Assembly (NCBI GenBank): GCA_963706835.1
Contig: CAVPOB010000005.1
Span: forward strand, 124,001 to 188,000
Origin: CAVXYG01 sp963706835
GTDB taxonomy: Bacteria > Actinomycetota > Actinomycetes > S36-B12 > GCA-2699445
Direction of reading: 5' to 3'
DNA: 64,000 nt
Part shown: positions 17,559-27,627 of the stretch, piece by piece
Position numbering within the stretch: the first letter of the stretch is position 1
How the letters are laid out: every line of letters starts with the position of its first letter
The notes under the pieces: model-generated
What the model was told of the DNA's origin: nothing
Databases searched by the model: none
What the model saw: the letters and a program-made list of their open reading frames with translations, nothing else
Translations under genes and position numbers: made by a program

Positions 17559-18609
17559 ATGATCGCGAGTGTGACCGCGATGCAGCTCCCATCGGGCCAG
17601 CGTTACTGCGCCCGGTTCTCCGGCCTGGTCGCCGAGGACATGATGGACTGCACCGACGATCCGTCCGCGCTGGATTCCGAGGGGCGTTGGGCGGTGGTCG
17701 CGACATACGAGGGTCGCATCACCGCGGCGCGATTTCGGACCTGGCGCCCGGGGCCGCCGTCCGCCGTGGCTGGTCCCTGGCGCGGCCCGCGCGCCGACGC
17801 TTGGCGTCTCGTCGCTGGAGCGGCAGGCCTACGAGACCGCAGTGGAGTCGGTGAAGGACCGGATCGGCCGCGGCGACATCTACCAGGCCAACGTGTGCCG
17901 CATCCTCACGTGCGACCTGCCGGACGTTGGCCAAGCAGACCTCGGTGGCCTGCATGCCCTGCTGGCAGCCCGCAACCCGGCGCCCTACGAAGGCTTCCTG
18001 CGCCTGCCGGGGCTGCAACTGGCGACCGCGTCTCCGGAGCTGTTCCTGCAGCGACGCGGTGATCGGGTGCGCACCGGACCGATCAAGGGCACCGGGCGAC
18101 GACCAGCCGATCTGCTGGCGAAGGACGAGGCTGAGAACGTCATGATCGTCGATCTCATGCGCAATGACCTGTCCCGCATCTGCCGAACCGGATCGGTGCA
18201 CGTGCCGCGACTGCTGGCGCAGGAGCAGCACCCAGGACTGGTCCACCTGGTCTCCGAGATCGCCGGATCCCTTCGCAGCGGCATCGGCTGGCCTGAGGTG
18301 CTGCGCGCGGTGATGCCGCCGGGTTCCGTCAGTGGCGCCCCCAAGGCCAGTGCAGTGCAGATCCTGCGGTCGATCGAGCCGGTGCCCCGTGGGCCGTACT
18401 GCGGTGCGGTCGGCTGGGTGGACGCCGATACCAGGGCCGCCCAGCTGGCAGTCGGCATCCGTACGTTCTGGTCGGGGGAGGACGGGGTGCTGCGATTCGG
18501 AACCGGGGCCGGCATTACGTGGGGGAGCCACCCAGCCCGCGAATGGCAGGAGACGGAGCTGAAGGCCGCGCATCTGCTCGACGTGGCGGCCGGTTCCTTC
18601 CCCGGCTGA
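17559..18609 (+). CDS. pabB: Aminodeoxychorismate synthase component I, frameshifted
   Basis: Chorismate-binding enzyme of p-aminobenzoate (folate) synthesis. From 17842 the frame is clean and carries the family motifs RGDIYQANVCRIL, ASPELFL, GPIKGTGRRP, ENVMIVDLMRNDLSRIC, PPGSVSGAPK and GAGITWGSHPAREWQETELK. The N-terminal part (from ATG 17559, or ATG 17580) reads in a different frame and must be joined by one extra base somewhere at 17735-17800; just after the junction the text becomes SSLERQAYETAVESVKDRI, which fits the family. pabC follows 53 nt downstream, supporting PabB rather than TrpE. Confidence 0.85.
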
Positions 18610-18662
18610 CACGCCCCCGCATTCCTGGCCTCCTGGCCATCGCGGCACCCTAGCGTTGAGCC

Positions 18663-19487
18663 ATGCGCGTGTGGATGAACGGACGAGTGATACCGGTCGA
18701 TCAGGCCAAGGTGTCGGTGTTCGATCACGGGCTCACCGTTGGGGACGGGGTCTTCGAAACGTTGCGCCTCCTGCGGGGCGAGCCCTTCGCGCCCACCCGG
18801 CATATCGCCCGGCTGCAACACTCGGCTCGCAGCCTCGGTCTGCCGGTGCCCGATGCGGACCTGGTCGCCGCCGCCATGGCTGACGCGGTGGCCGCGAATC
18901 GATCCGAGCTGGATGATCATGCACGGCTGCGCGTGACCTATACCTCGGGCCCGGGGCCGCTGGGCAGCGAGCGGGGAGAAGGCCCCGTGACGCTGATCGC
19001 CGCAGCGGCTCCGGGCAGCCCATGGCCCGCCACCACCAGCGTCGTGCTCGCCCCGTGGCGACGCAATGAGCACAGCCCGTTGGCAGGGGTGAAGTCGACG
19101 TCGTACGCAGAGAACGCCGTCGCCCTGTCCTACGCGAGGGCGGCGGGTGCATCGGAAGCGCTGCTGCTCAATACTGCAGGAAAGGTGTGCGAGGGGACCG
19201 GATCCAACGTCTTCGTCATCATCGACGGCCATCCGATCACCCCGCCGTTGGAGAGTGGGTGCCTGGCGGGCATCACGCGCGGCCTGGTGGTGGAGTGGTT
19301 CGGCGCCCAGGAGCGCGACCTCGACCCCGGTGACCTCGAGCGCGTTGAGGAGGTCTTCCTGACCTCCTCAACGCGGAACGTCCACCCGGTTGACCGAGTG
19401 GACGTTCGCGTGGTGCGCGGTGTGGCCCACAGCGCTGTGCTCGCGGGGCAATTCCTCCAACGGGCGCTGGATGAGCCGGATCCCTAG
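18663..19487 (+). CDS. pabC: Aminodeoxychorismate lyase (class IV aminotransferase)
   Basis: PLP-dependent class IV aminotransferase-fold enzyme of 274 residues that releases pyruvate to give p-aminobenzoate. The PLP lysine is Lys144 in LAGVKSTSYAEN. The N-terminal VSVFDHGLTVGDGVFETLR and the EGTGSNVFV motif are typical. It sits 53 nt behind pabB. A branched-chain or D-amino-acid transaminase is the alternative, but the pabB neighbour favours PabC. It overlaps the convergent SsgA-like gene by 4 nt. Confidence 0.85.
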   Translation: MRVWMNGRVIPVDQAKVSVFDHGLTVGDGVFETLRLLRGEPFAPTRHIARLQHSARSLGLPVPDADLVAAAMADAVAANRSELDDHARLRVTYTSGPGPLGSERGEGPVTLIAAAAPGSPWPATTSVVLAPWRRNEHSPLAGVKSTSYAENAVALSYARAAGASEALLLNTAGKVCEGTGSNVFVIIDGHPITPPLESGCLAGITRGLVVEWFGAQERDLDPGDLERVEEVFLTSSTRNVHPVDRVDVRVVRGVAHSAVLAGQFLQRALDEPDP

Positions 19488-19945
19488 TTCTCGGGGAGGT
19501 CGGTGCGGCGCTCTGTCGAACTGTCGCCCAGCAGAGCCGACAGCGCCTCGTCGAAGCTCAGGTACTGCCACTCGAAGCCGGGCGGCAGCAGCGCGATGGT
19601 CTGATCGGCGAACTGCTTGGCCTGGTCGAGCGGGCCCTCCAGGACTGCGCGTCCGCTGGGCGAGGACAGCTCGAAGCGGATAATCGACCGCGACGTGCGA
19701 TGCATGGGCTCGATGCGGATATCGCCATCGCCCGAGCGGCCGTGCAGCCCGGCGAGCAGCAGTTCCCGGCTGAAGACCCAGGTGACGCTGCCTTCGGCGG
19801 AGTGGAATGTGGCGCTGACGGCGAACGGATCCGTCACCGTGTAGTGCAGCGTGCATGGCATCGCCACCGAACCGGCAGGCTCGATGAGAATCCTCATGTC
19901 GATGACCCGGGTGACGTGGTCAGCGTTGGGCGTAGTGGTCGCCAT
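19484..19945 (-). CDS. SsgA-family sporulation/cell division regulator-like protein
   Basis: 153-residue SsgA-like protein. Family landmarks: MPCTLHYTVTDPFAVSATF, VTWVFSRELLLAGL, GDGDIRIEP, the SSPSGRAVLEGPL segment and LLPPGFEW. SsgB/SsgA proteins recruit FtsZ to division sites in streptomycetes and occur only in morphologically complex or related actinobacteria. ATG 19945 has a good AAGGAGA site. An in-frame upstream extension has no support. Its neighbours are pabC and the PGPGW protein, so there is no cell-division context. Confidence 0.88.
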   Translation of the reverse strand: MATTTPNADHVTRVIDMRILIEPAGSVAMPCTLHYTVTDPFAVSATFHSAEGSVTWVFSRELLLAGLHGRSGDGDIRIEPMHRTSRSIIRFELSSPSGRAVLEGPLDQAKQFADQTIALLPPGFEWQYLSFDEALSALLGDSSTERRTDLPEN

Positions 19946-20015
19946 CAACTCTCCTTCCCTCGCCCCTGTCTTGCCCTGCTGACACCACTTCAAACACCCG
20001 CGTACCGTTGAATGT

Positions 20016-20732
20016 GTGGACGCGACCCGGGCCTTCTCTGCTGCCAGCGGGCAGCACGAGGGCGCGCCGACTCCCTCGGGCCGATCGAATCCGGGCCAAA
20101 CTGGTGATCACGGCTCCCCCATTGCGCCGCAACCCCGCGGGCAGGATCGCGACCACACCTCCCATGATGACCCAGCACAGCGCTCGAATCCGACCAACCC
20201 CCTCGCGGCGCAGCGCCGGTTCACCCGTGCGGAGGAACGGGGCCGCGGCGCCAGCGGCGCAGACCCGGGCGCGAGGCGGGGACGGGACTCCGGTCCTCGA
20301 CTGGAACGATTCGGGGAGCGGACCGAGGACTTCGTGGATTCGGTGGAGTCCGGAATCGGCAGGGCCGTTCCGCAGCGGTTCCACGCCCGTCGGGACCCGC
20401 GGCAGAACACGGTGATCAACGTCACCTGGCGAGCGCTGGTGCTGCTGGTGGGGTTGACGCTGATCTGCGTTGGCGTGGCCCTCCTGGTGCTGCCTGGGCC
20501 CGGCTGGGGCTCCATCCTCTTGGGTCTGGCGATCCTTGCCACGGAGTACACCTGGGCCAACCGACTCCTGGCACCGGTACGCCGTCGAGTGCGTGCGGAG
20601 GCGGCGCGCATGCGCCGGTTCTCTCGGCGCCAGCGGATCGCCATGACGTCGGCAACGGTGGCCGCCTCCGTTGGGGCCGCGGCCTTCGGAGTGTGGTACC
20701 TCACGCAGTACGGGTGGACGGTGCCCTGGTAG
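20016..20732 (+). CDS. PGPGW (TIGR02611-type) transmembrane protein
   Basis: 238 residues from GTG 20016. The first 125 residues are polar and probably disordered. Then come two helices around VLLVLPGPGWGSILLGLAIL, which contains the PGPGW signature, followed by a basic loop and a last helix (ATVAASVGAAAFGVWYLTQY). This matches the TIGR02611 family of actinobacterial membrane proteins, of unknown function. The long N-terminal part may be partly spurious. Confidence 0.78.
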   Translation: MDATRAFSAASGQHEGAPTPSGRSNPGQTGDHGSPIAPQPRGQDRDHTSHDDPAQRSNPTNPLAAQRRFTRAEERGRGASGADPGARRGRDSGPRLERFGERTEDFVDSVESGIGRAVPQRFHARRDPRQNTVINVTWRALVLLVGLTLICVGVALLVLPGPGWGSILLGLAILATEYTWANRLLAPVRRRVRAEAARMRRFSRRQRIAMTSATVAASVGAAAFGVWYLTQYGWTVPW

Positions 20733-20768
20733 GCGCCCGGCCGGCGTCCGGGCGCGGTCGCTATGCGC

Positions 20769-20774
20769 TATCCT
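20769..20774 (+). promoter_or_regulatory. Likely -10 box of tRNA-Val(CAC)
   Basis: TATCCT, 15 nt upstream of the mature tRNA 5' end, in CTATGCGCTATCCTGGAG. The position suits a -10 hexamer; no clear -35 was identified. Confidence 0.4.
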
Positions 20775-20788
20775 GGAGCAGCCCGATC

Positions 20789-20861
20789 GGGCGATTAGCT
20801 CAGTGGTTAGAGCGCTCGCCTCACACGCGAGAGGTCACTGGTTCGAATCCAGTATCGCCCA
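20789..20861 (+). tRNA. tRNA-Val(CAC)
   Basis: 73-nt cloverleaf. Acceptor GGGCGAT/ATCGCCC, D arm TAGCTCAGTGGTTAGAGC, anticodon stem CTCGC/GCGAG enclosing CTCACAC (anticodon CAC), T arm GGTTCGAATCC, discriminator A, no encoded CCA. Its acceptor is identical to that of the tRNA-Val(GAC) gene at 17191-17263. Confidence 0.96.
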
Positions 20862-20960
20862 CGCCCGAAATCTCTTGTGCTGCAAGGGATTTCACTCGAC
20901 TCACCGAGCCGCCTTGGCGATAGGCCACGCCACGCATCCATGGGGCGGCATGCTCGGACC

Positions 20961-21858
20961 ATGCGTCTCGGACTGGTCCTGATCCCCACTGACCCCTGGC
21001 CGCGCACGCTCGGGCGGGCCCAGCAGTTGGAGTCCATGGGCTTCGACCACTTGTGGACCTATGACCACCTCTCATGGCAGCGCTATCGGGATCAGCCCTG
21101 GCATGCCGCCATCCCGTGGCTCGCCGGTCTGGCCGTTTCGACCCGGCGCGTCCGGTTGGGCACGCTGGTGGCGTCGCCGAACTTCCGGCACCCGGTCACC
21201 CTTGCCAAGGAGTCCATGACCCTGGACCACCTCAGCGAGGGCCGGCTGACGTTGGGCATCGGGGCGGGCGGCACCGGATTCGACGCCACCGTCCTCGGCC
21301 AGCCCGTGCTGCGACCTGCCGAGCGGACCGACCGGCTCGCGGACTTCCTGGAGGTGGTCGACGGTCTGCTGCGCAATGACGCGTACTCCTCGGCGAATGG
21401 CCGCTACCCGGTCGATGATGCGCGGATGCTGCCGGGCTGTGTGCAACGGCCGCGCATCCCGCTGGCAGTCGCGGCTGGGGGGCCGCGGACGATCGGCCTC
21501 GCCGCGCGGTTCGGGGACGCCTGGATCACGTACGGGGACCCGGCGGACCCTGCGCCCGACCCCACGCAGCCTTGCCACGGCCGTCGCACACCAGATCGGC
21601 GAGCTCGAGCAGCAGTGCCGTGCCGTCGGCCGGGACCCGTCGGCACTGGACCGGATCCTGCTGGTGAGCAATCGGGCGGATCGGCCCCTGCGCAGCCTGT
21701 CGGCATTCCGCGACTTCGTGGCACGGTACGAGGCGATGGGGATCACCGACATCGTCCTGCATGATCCGCGGCCCGACGACCCGTACTGGAACGATGACCC
21801 CGAGGTGCTGGCCGCGGTGGCCGATGCGTTCTGCCCGGCCACGGATCGGCCTGCCTGA
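20961..21858 (+). CDS. LLM-class F420-dependent oxidoreductase, frameshifted
   Basis: Luciferase-like monooxygenase fold. MRLGLVLIPTDPWPRTL starts the barrel. The family stretches WTYDHLSW, TRRVRLGTLVASPNFRHP, LSEGRLTLGIGAGG and LAVAAGGPRTIGLAARFGDAWITYG follow. Near 21556 one extra base shifts the frame; the rest continues as SLATAVAHQIGELE and ends VLAAVADAFCP. About 298 residues after repair. It probably uses coenzyme F420, as actinobacterial relatives do; substrate unknown. ATG 20961 is chosen because the homology begins there. Confidence 0.82.
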
Positions 21859-21919
21859 GGCAGCCGCGAACGCGACGGCAGTAGCATCGAACCACAGCCG
21901 TCCAGCCGGGAGCAGCAGC

Positions 21920-23914
21920 GTGTCCAAGATCATCATCAGTCGCGAGGGCGTCGAGGAAACCCGCGAGATCGCTGACGGCACGACCGCCCTGGATCTCTTC
22001 GGCGACGATCGGGGCATCGTCGTCGCTCTCATCAACGGGGAATTGCGCGATCTGGCGACGTCGCTGGCCGAGGGCGACCTCGTCGAGCCGGTGCCGATCG
22101 ATTCGCAGGAGGGACTGTTCGTCCTGCGGCATTCGGCGGCGCACGTCATGGCGCAGGCGGTCCAGGAGTTGCATCCGGGAACCATGCTGGGCATCGGGCC
22201 GCCCATCAAGGACGGGTTCTACTACGACTTCGACGCGCCAGCGCCGTTCACTGCGGAAGACCTGAAGGCGGTCGAGAAGAAGATGGTCGCCATCATCAAG
22301 TCCGGGCAGTCCTTCCGGCGCAGAGTGGTGACGGAGGACGAGGCGCGCGGCGAACTGGCCGACGAGCGGTACAAACTGCGACTGATCGGCAGTGAGGGGG
22401 GCGCCGACGTGATGGAGGTCGGCGGCGCAGAGCTGACGATCTACGACAACCTGTCGCGCACCGGCGACGTCGTGTGGAACGACCTGTGCCGCGGTCCGCA
22501 CGTTCCGCACACCCGGTACATCCCCGCCAACGCCGTCAAAGTCATGCGCTCCAGCGCCGCCTACTGGCTGGGCGACCAGTCGCAGGAGGACTTGCAGCGC
22601 ATCTACGGCACCGCGTGGGCCAGCAAGGCGGATCTGCAGGGGCACCTCGATTTCCTCGCCGAGGCGCAGCGCCGGGACCATCGCCGGATCGGGGCCGAGC
22701 TCGACCTGTTCTCCTTCCCGGAGGAGATCGGATCGGGGCTGGCGGTCTTCCACCCCAAGGGCGGCGTGCTGCGACGGGTGATGGAGGACTACTCCCGGGT
22801 TCGGCACGAGGCCTCCGGCTACGAGTTCGTCTACACCCCGCACATCACCAAAGGCGCCCTGTTCGAGACCTCCGGGCACCTGGAGTGGTACGCCGACGGC
22901 ATGTTCCCGAGGATGCACCTCGATGAGGAGCGAGCCGCCGACGGACATGTGAAGCGGCAGGGGCAGGACTACTACCTCAAGCCGATGAACTGCCCGTTCC
23001 ACAACCTCATCTACCGCAGCCGCGGTCGCTCCTACCGCGAACTGCCGTTGCGATTGTTCGAGTTCGGCAGCGTCTACCGCTACGAGAAGTCCGGGGTGAT
23101 CCAGGGCCTGACACGGGTGCGCGGGATGACGCAGGACGACGCCCACATCTACTGCACTCGCGAGCAGATGCATGAGGAGTTGAAGTCCCTGCTCGGCTTC
23201 GTGCTGGACCTGCTGCGCGACTACGGCATGGATGACTTCTACCTCGAGCTGTCCACCCGCGACCCGGACAAGTTCGTCGGCGACCCGGCCGAATGGGAGG
23301 AGGCCACCGAGGCGTTGGCGCAGGCGGCTCGCGACTCGGGCCTGGAGTTGGTGCCGGACCCGGCGGGCGCCGCCTTCTACGGTCCGAAGATCTCGGTGCA
23401 GGCCAAGGACGCCATCGGACGGACCTGGCAGATGTCGACGATCCAGCTGGACTTCCAGCTGCCGCAGCGCTTCGAGTTGGAATACCAGGCGCCCGACGGG
23501 ACTCGGCAGCGGCCGATCATGATCCATCGCGCGTTGTTCGGTTCGATCGAGCGGTTCATCGGTGTCCTGACCGAGCACTACGCCGGGGCGTTCCCGCCGT
23601 GGCTTGCGCCAGTGCAGGTCGTGGGGATCCCGATCACGGATGCCCATGTGCCGTACTTGCAGGAGGTCGCCGCGCGCCTGCGGGCCGAGGGGGTGCGGGT
23701 CGAGGTGGACGCCTCGGATGATCGGATGCAGAAGAAGATCCGGACCGCGCAGAAGCAGAAGATTCCGTACATGCTGCTCGCCGGCGACGACGACGTCAGC
23801 GCCGGGGCGGTGTCGTTCCGCTACCGCAGCGGGGAGCAGAAGAACGGCGTCCCGATCGAGGAGGCCGTCGCGGAGATCGTCTCGGCGGTGCGGGGGCGGA
23901 TCCTCATCGACTGA
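21920..23914 (+). CDS. thrS: Threonyl-tRNA synthetase
   Basis: Class II synthetase of 664 residues from GTG 21920. In order: TGS domain (REIADGTTALDLF); the SAD editing domain with HSAAHVMAQAVQ; a catalytic core with a motif 2-like EFGSVYRYEKSGVIQGLTRVRG, the zinc-ligand region MNCPFHNLIY and a motif 3-like HRALFGSIERFIGVL; and an anticodon-binding domain (PVQVVGIPITDAHVPY). Complete, with no frameshift. No T-box leader is visible upstream. Confidence 0.96.
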   Translation: MSKIIISREGVEETREIADGTTALDLFGDDRGIVVALINGELRDLATSLAEGDLVEPVPIDSQEGLFVLRHSAAHVMAQAVQELHPGTMLGIGPPIKDGFYYDFDAPAPFTAEDLKAVEKKMVAIIKSGQSFRRRVVTEDEARGELADERYKLRLIGSEGGADVMEVGGAELTIYDNLSRTGDVVWNDLCRGPHVPHTRYIPANAVKVMRSSAAYWLGDQSQEDLQRIYGTAWASKADLQGHLDFLAEAQRRDHRRIGAELDLFSFPEEIGSGLAVFHPKGGVLRRVMEDYSRVRHEASGYEFVYTPHITKGALFETSGHLEWYADGMFPRMHLDEERAADGHVKRQGQDYYLKPMNCPFHNLIYRSRGRSYRELPLRLFEFGSVYRYEKSGVIQGLTRVRGMTQDDAHIYCTREQMHEELKSLLGFVLDLLRDYGMDDFYLELSTRDPDKFVGDPAEWEEATEALAQAARDSGLELVPDPAGAAFYGPKISVQAKDAIGRTWQMSTIQLDFQLPQRFELEYQAPDGTRQRPIMIHRALFGSIERFIGVLTEHYAGAFPPWLAPVQVVGIPITDAHVPYLQEVAARLRAEGVRVEVDASDDRMQKKIRTAQKQKIPYMLLAGDDDVSAGAVSFRYRSGEQKNGVPIEEAVAEIVSAVRGRILID

Positions 23915-24138
23915 GCGGCGCCGCGGTGCGGCTCAGCGGTGCTTTCCGCGCCGCGACCAGTCACGGGGATGCCGTGCTCCTGGACCCTTCGGCGGGCCGC
24001 GTTGTCAAGATCGCCGCAGCACCTTCGGCGACCCGGGTCCCCCGCGTTGTCCGCAACGGCGAGGTTGGCGGCGCTGGGCCGTTCGGCACTGCACCACAGC
24101 GCGAGTCCGCGCCTAGCGTCGGGCAGGAGGAGGTTGCG

Positions 24139-24726
24139 ATGCACATCACTCCCGATCGCCGGCTGCGGACCAAGGTGTGGCTGACGTTGCTCATCATCAC
24201 CGGGCTCGCCCTGGCGGCCGCCGGGATCGCGCAAGCCGCAGTGCTGCTGTGGGCCGACCCTGCCGACGCCGGACGGGTCGGCGCCATACTCTGGAGCTCG
24301 GTCGCTACTGCGCTGGTCGTGATGTGGGTCGTCGCGGTCCCCGTCACTGTCTTGTGGATCCGCAACCTCTCCTACGAAGTGACCGACGACGCCGTCCTGG
24401 TGAACAAGGGCATTCTCACCAAGACCCGCCAGAACATCCCGCTGCGCATGGTCACCGACTTCCGGCTCCAGCGATCCCTGCTCGACCGCTGGTTCGGCAT
24501 CGGCACGATCCTGGTGCAAACCGCCGGGCAGTCGGCCAACACCACCGGGTACGAGGGCCGGCTCAGCGGACTGGCGCACTGGGCCGATCTGCATGCCGAA
24601 CTGACCGGTCTCGTGCGCGGCATCGACGCCGGGTCCCAACCATCCGCCGACGACCCTTCGGCGCTGCTGCTTGCCGAGGTGCAGCAGATCCGCCGACTGC
24701 TGCAGGAGCAAGCCGCGCAGCGGTAG
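24139..24726 (+). CDS. PH-domain (bPH2/DUF304) membrane protein
   Basis: 195 residues with a strong AGGAGGAGG site before ATG 24139. Two transmembrane helices (about 13-34 and 50-72) are followed by a bacterial PH domain (YEVTDDAVLVNKGILTKTRQ, IPLRMVTDFRLQRSLLDRWFG, GTILVQTAG). A C-terminal helical tail (LLLAEVQQIRRLLQEQ) may form a coiled coil. Function unknown. Confidence 0.85.
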   Translation: MHITPDRRLRTKVWLTLLIITGLALAAAGIAQAAVLLWADPADAGRVGAILWSSVATALVVMWVVAVPVTVLWIRNLSYEVTDDAVLVNKGILTKTRQNIPLRMVTDFRLQRSLLDRWFGIGTILVQTAGQSANTTGYEGRLSGLAHWADLHAELTGLVRGIDAGSQPSADDPSALLLAEVQQIRRLLQEQAAQR

Positions 24727-24747
24727 CGGCAGGCCGATGCCAGCCGG

Positions 24748-25605
24748 TCACTGCTCAGGCCGCTCGGCCAGGAACTGGCCCACGACCTCGGCGAAGCGTT
24801 CCGGTTCCTCGAGGAAGGGGGCATGCCCGCTGCGCTCGAAGACGACCAGGCGGCTGTTGGGGATGCCGGCGACCAGTTCCGCCGAGCACGGCAGGGGTGT
24901 CTGCGGGTCGTGACGCCCGACCAGCACCAGGGCCGGCACGGCCACCTCGGACAGGCGGGCGGCGTACTCGACCCGGCGGACGTGGCGCAGCCATGCCGAC
25001 CTCGGCGGAGCGGGACGGCGCCAGTCACCGGGCGCGATGGGCACCCTGGTCGCCAGCCGCTGATCGACGAAACTGGCCCCCTCCACCAGGTTGTCCAGTC
25101 GCTTGTGCACCGCGAGACTCCCGGATCCGGTCATCAGGCGCGCGCCGAGCCACATGGCCAACCACCACTGCCGGTCGCGCCACGGGCTCCAGTTGTGCGG
25201 GATGCTCCAGCGGCGGACGGCGGCGAAACCCGAGCACGAACCGACCAGGACCAGGCGCCGCACCAGGTCGGGCCGCTCGATCGCCAGCGCCAGCGCGCAC
25301 AGCGAGCCCATGCTGTGGCCGGCGACATCGACAGGCGGCGCGGCTCCGGCCACGCGCAGCGACTCCTCGGCGCAGGCGAGCATCTCGGCGAGGTCGCCGA
25401 TCATGGGTCGCTGCGAGCGGTAGGCACCGGGCGGGTCGAAGGTGATCACGCCCCGCCCACGAGATACGAAGACCTCGGCGAGCCGATCTTCGCTCATGGG
25501 TCGTCGGGTCGAGGCGTGCGGATAGGGCATCACGAGCAGCGGCTCACCGGACCCGACGCGCGAGATGGCGAGCCCGTTGTGCACCGTGACGGTTGCACCG
25601 CTCAT
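24748..25605 (-). CDS. Alpha/beta-fold hydrolase
   Basis: 285-residue hydrolase. Features: ITFDPPGAYRSQRP, nucleophile elbow AGHSMGSLCALALA, acid in LVGRHDPQTPLP and catalytic His in FERSGHAPFLEEPERFAEVV. There is no secretion signal. Substrate unknown. It is convergent with the PH-domain gene and divergent from the polyphosphate phosphotransferase gene. Confidence 0.83.
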   Translation of the reverse strand: MSGATVTVHNGLAISRVGSGEPLLVMPYPHASTRRPMSEDRLAEVFVSRGRGVITFDPPGAYRSQRPMIGDLAEMLACAEESLRVAGAAPPVDVAGHSMGSLCALALAIERPDLVRRLVLVGSCSGFAAVRRWSIPHNWSPWRDRQWWLAMWLGARLMTGSGSLAVHKRLDNLVEGASFVDQRLATRVPIAPGDWRRPAPPRSAWLRHVRRVEYAARLSEVAVPALVLVGRHDPQTPLPCSAELVAGIPNSRLVVFERSGHAPFLEEPERFAEVVGQFLAERPEQ

Positions 25606-25716
25606 ACCGACATCGTGGTCGCCGACGTGGCATTCGGGACAGGTCCTTCGGTCGCCCGCCGACAGAGGTCCGACTTCGATAGGGTGCGCGGACCGGGTCG
25701 ATCGGGAGGTGCCATC

Positions 25717-27200
25717 ATGCTTGAGGTCGCAGAACTGGGCAACGAGCTCAGCAAGGAGGACTTCAAGCAGATCGAGCCGCAGCTTCGGGTCGATCTCGTC
25801 AACGCGCAATACGATCTGCGCTCGGCCGACTTTTCCGTCATCGTCCTCATCGCCGGCGATGATCGGCTCGCCGGCAACGCCGTGGTGAACCGCATCAACG
25901 AGTGGATGGATGCCCGCTATATCCAGACCCACGTCATGGGCGCCTTCACCGAGGAAGAGGCCATGCGCCCGCGCTACTGGCGGCTGTGGCGGAATATGGC
26001 CCCGAAAGGACGCATCGCGCTGCTGGCCGGCGGGGTCATGCGACTGCTGAACGAGAATATGGCTGGCGAACTGCCCGACGAGCAGTTCGCCCTCGCAGTG
26101 CGGCACCTCGAGCATCTGCAAGACGCTCTCGTGGCGGACGGCGCGCTCGTGATCAAGGTCTTCCTCCATACGCCGCCGAAGGTGCAGCGCAAGCGGATCA
26201 AGCAGGCCAAGTCCGACAAGGCGCGCGGCTGGCGGGTGGACCAGCGCGACTGGGCGATGCTGGACCTGCTGGAGGAGAGCGGCCGGAAGTTGGAGCGGAT
26301 GCTGCGGGCGACATCCTCGCCCGGGGCGCCTTGGACCGTGGTCGAGGCCACCGATGCCCGCTATCGGGACGTCACGGTGGCCCGGACCATCCTGAACGCG
26401 ATCACCGCGCGGCTCGCCGAAACGCCTTCGCCGGGACCCTCGGTCAGCCCGAAGCTGTTCTCACCGGGCGCCAACCAGTCCACCGCGCTGGACAGCGTGG
26501 ACCTGTCGCGCACGACAGATCGCGCCACCTACAAGAAGGAGTTGAACAAGCTGCAGCGCGAGCTGCACGGTCTGGCGCTGAAGGCCCGCGACGTCGGCAT
26601 GACCTCCGTGCTGGCCTTCGAGGGCTGGGATGCGGCGGGCAAGGGCGGCGCAATCCGACGGCTGACACAAGCGATGGAGGCCGGCGACTACCGGGTCATT
26701 CCAGTGGCGGCACCGACCGAGGAGGAGCGCAAGTACCACTACCTGTGGCGGTTCTGGCGGGATCTGCCGCGAGCCGGTCAGGCCGTCATCTTCGACCGGA
26801 CCTGGTACGGGCGGGTCCTCGTGGAGCGCATCGAGGGATTCGCCACGCCGCCGAGTGGCAGCGCGCCTACGACGAGATCAACGATTTCGAGGAGCAGCTC
26901 GTCGAGCGCGGCTACTACGTCGCCAAGTTCTGGCTGCACATCTCTCCGGAGGAGCAGTTGGCCAGGTTCCAGGCGCGCGAGGAGACTCCGGAGAAGCAGC
27001 ACAAGATCACCGAAGAGGACTACCGCAACCGCGAGAAGTGGGACGACTACGCCCAGGCGGTCGATCAGATGGTCCTGCGGACGTCCTCGACGGAGGCGCC
27101 GTGGCACATCATCGCGGCCAACGACAAACTGACGGCCCGGCTCGAGGTCCTTCGACGCGTCACCGAGGGCATGGAGGCCGCCCTGGAACGACGTTCCTGA
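25717..27200 (+). CDS. pap: Polyphosphate:AMP phosphotransferase (two PPK2 domains), frameshifted
   Basis: Two tandem PPK2 domains of about 250 residues each. This is the architecture of polyphosphate:AMP phosphotransferase, which makes ADP from AMP and polyphosphate. The second domain is canonical: Walker A FEGWDAAGKGGAIRRL, FDRTWYGRVLVERIEGF and the lid arginines in QHKITEEDYRNREKWDDY. The first domain is degenerate (VLIAGDDRLAGNAVVNRI lacks a full P-loop), as is usual. One missing base near 26850 breaks the frame; restoring it gives EWQRAYDEINDFEEQL. The start is ATG 25717 with a GGAGGT site. Confidence 0.87.
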
Positions 27201-27221
27201 CCTGCGCCGAGTTCCACACGC

Positions 27222-27548
27222 TCAGGTCCGGAACAGCCGCAGCAACTCGCCCACGGCGTGGTGCGCCTCGATGGGGTGGCGCAACGGCAGTTCGGGGTGG
27301 ACCGTGTAGGTGTTGCGTCGGCCGAAGCGCTCCTTGGAGACGTAGCCGTCATGTTCGAGGTCGCGCAGAATCGACTGCGCTGCCCGCTCGGTGATGCCCA
27401 CGCTGGCGGCGATGTCGCGCACGCGCGAGCGGGGGTTGTTGCTGATCCAGACGAGCACGTGAGCATGATTGGTGAGGAAGGTCCAGCGGTTGCGGGACAC
27501 CTCCTCGCCGGTGCCCTCGCCGGTGGCCTCGCCATTGCCTGCCGTCAC
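27222..27548 (-). CDS. Winged-helix transcriptional regulator
   Basis: 108 residues from GTG 27548. A winged-helix DNA-binding fold is clear: FLTNHAHVLVWISNNPRSRV, recognition region RDIAASVGITERAAQSILRD, then LEHDGYVSKERFGRRNTYTV as the wing. This resembles MarR/ArsR-like regulators that act without a sensor domain. The start is uncertain because the upstream frame stays open. It is convergent with the PPK2 gene (21-nt gap); target unknown. Confidence 0.78.
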   Translation of the reverse strand: MTAGNGEATGEGTGEEVSRNRWTFLTNHAHVLVWISNNPRSRVRDIAASVGITERAAQSILRDLEHDGYVSKERFGRRNTYTVHPELPLRHPIEAHHAVGELLRLFRT

Positions 27549-27627
27549 GGTAGCGACGATAGCGGATTCCTGAATGGACCCGTCCCATTCCGGCGTCGCC
27601 CGACCGCGTCGGGGTACCTTAGCGGCT

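Noticed and set aside
18000..18609. Anthranilate synthase (trpE) instead of pabB
   Set aside because: The class IV aminotransferase gene follows directly and no trp genes are near, so the p-aminobenzoate branch fits better.
23913..23942. Hairpin at the thrS stop
   Set aside because: Six paired bases (CTGAGC/GCTCAG) with a mismatched interior; not convincing as a terminator.
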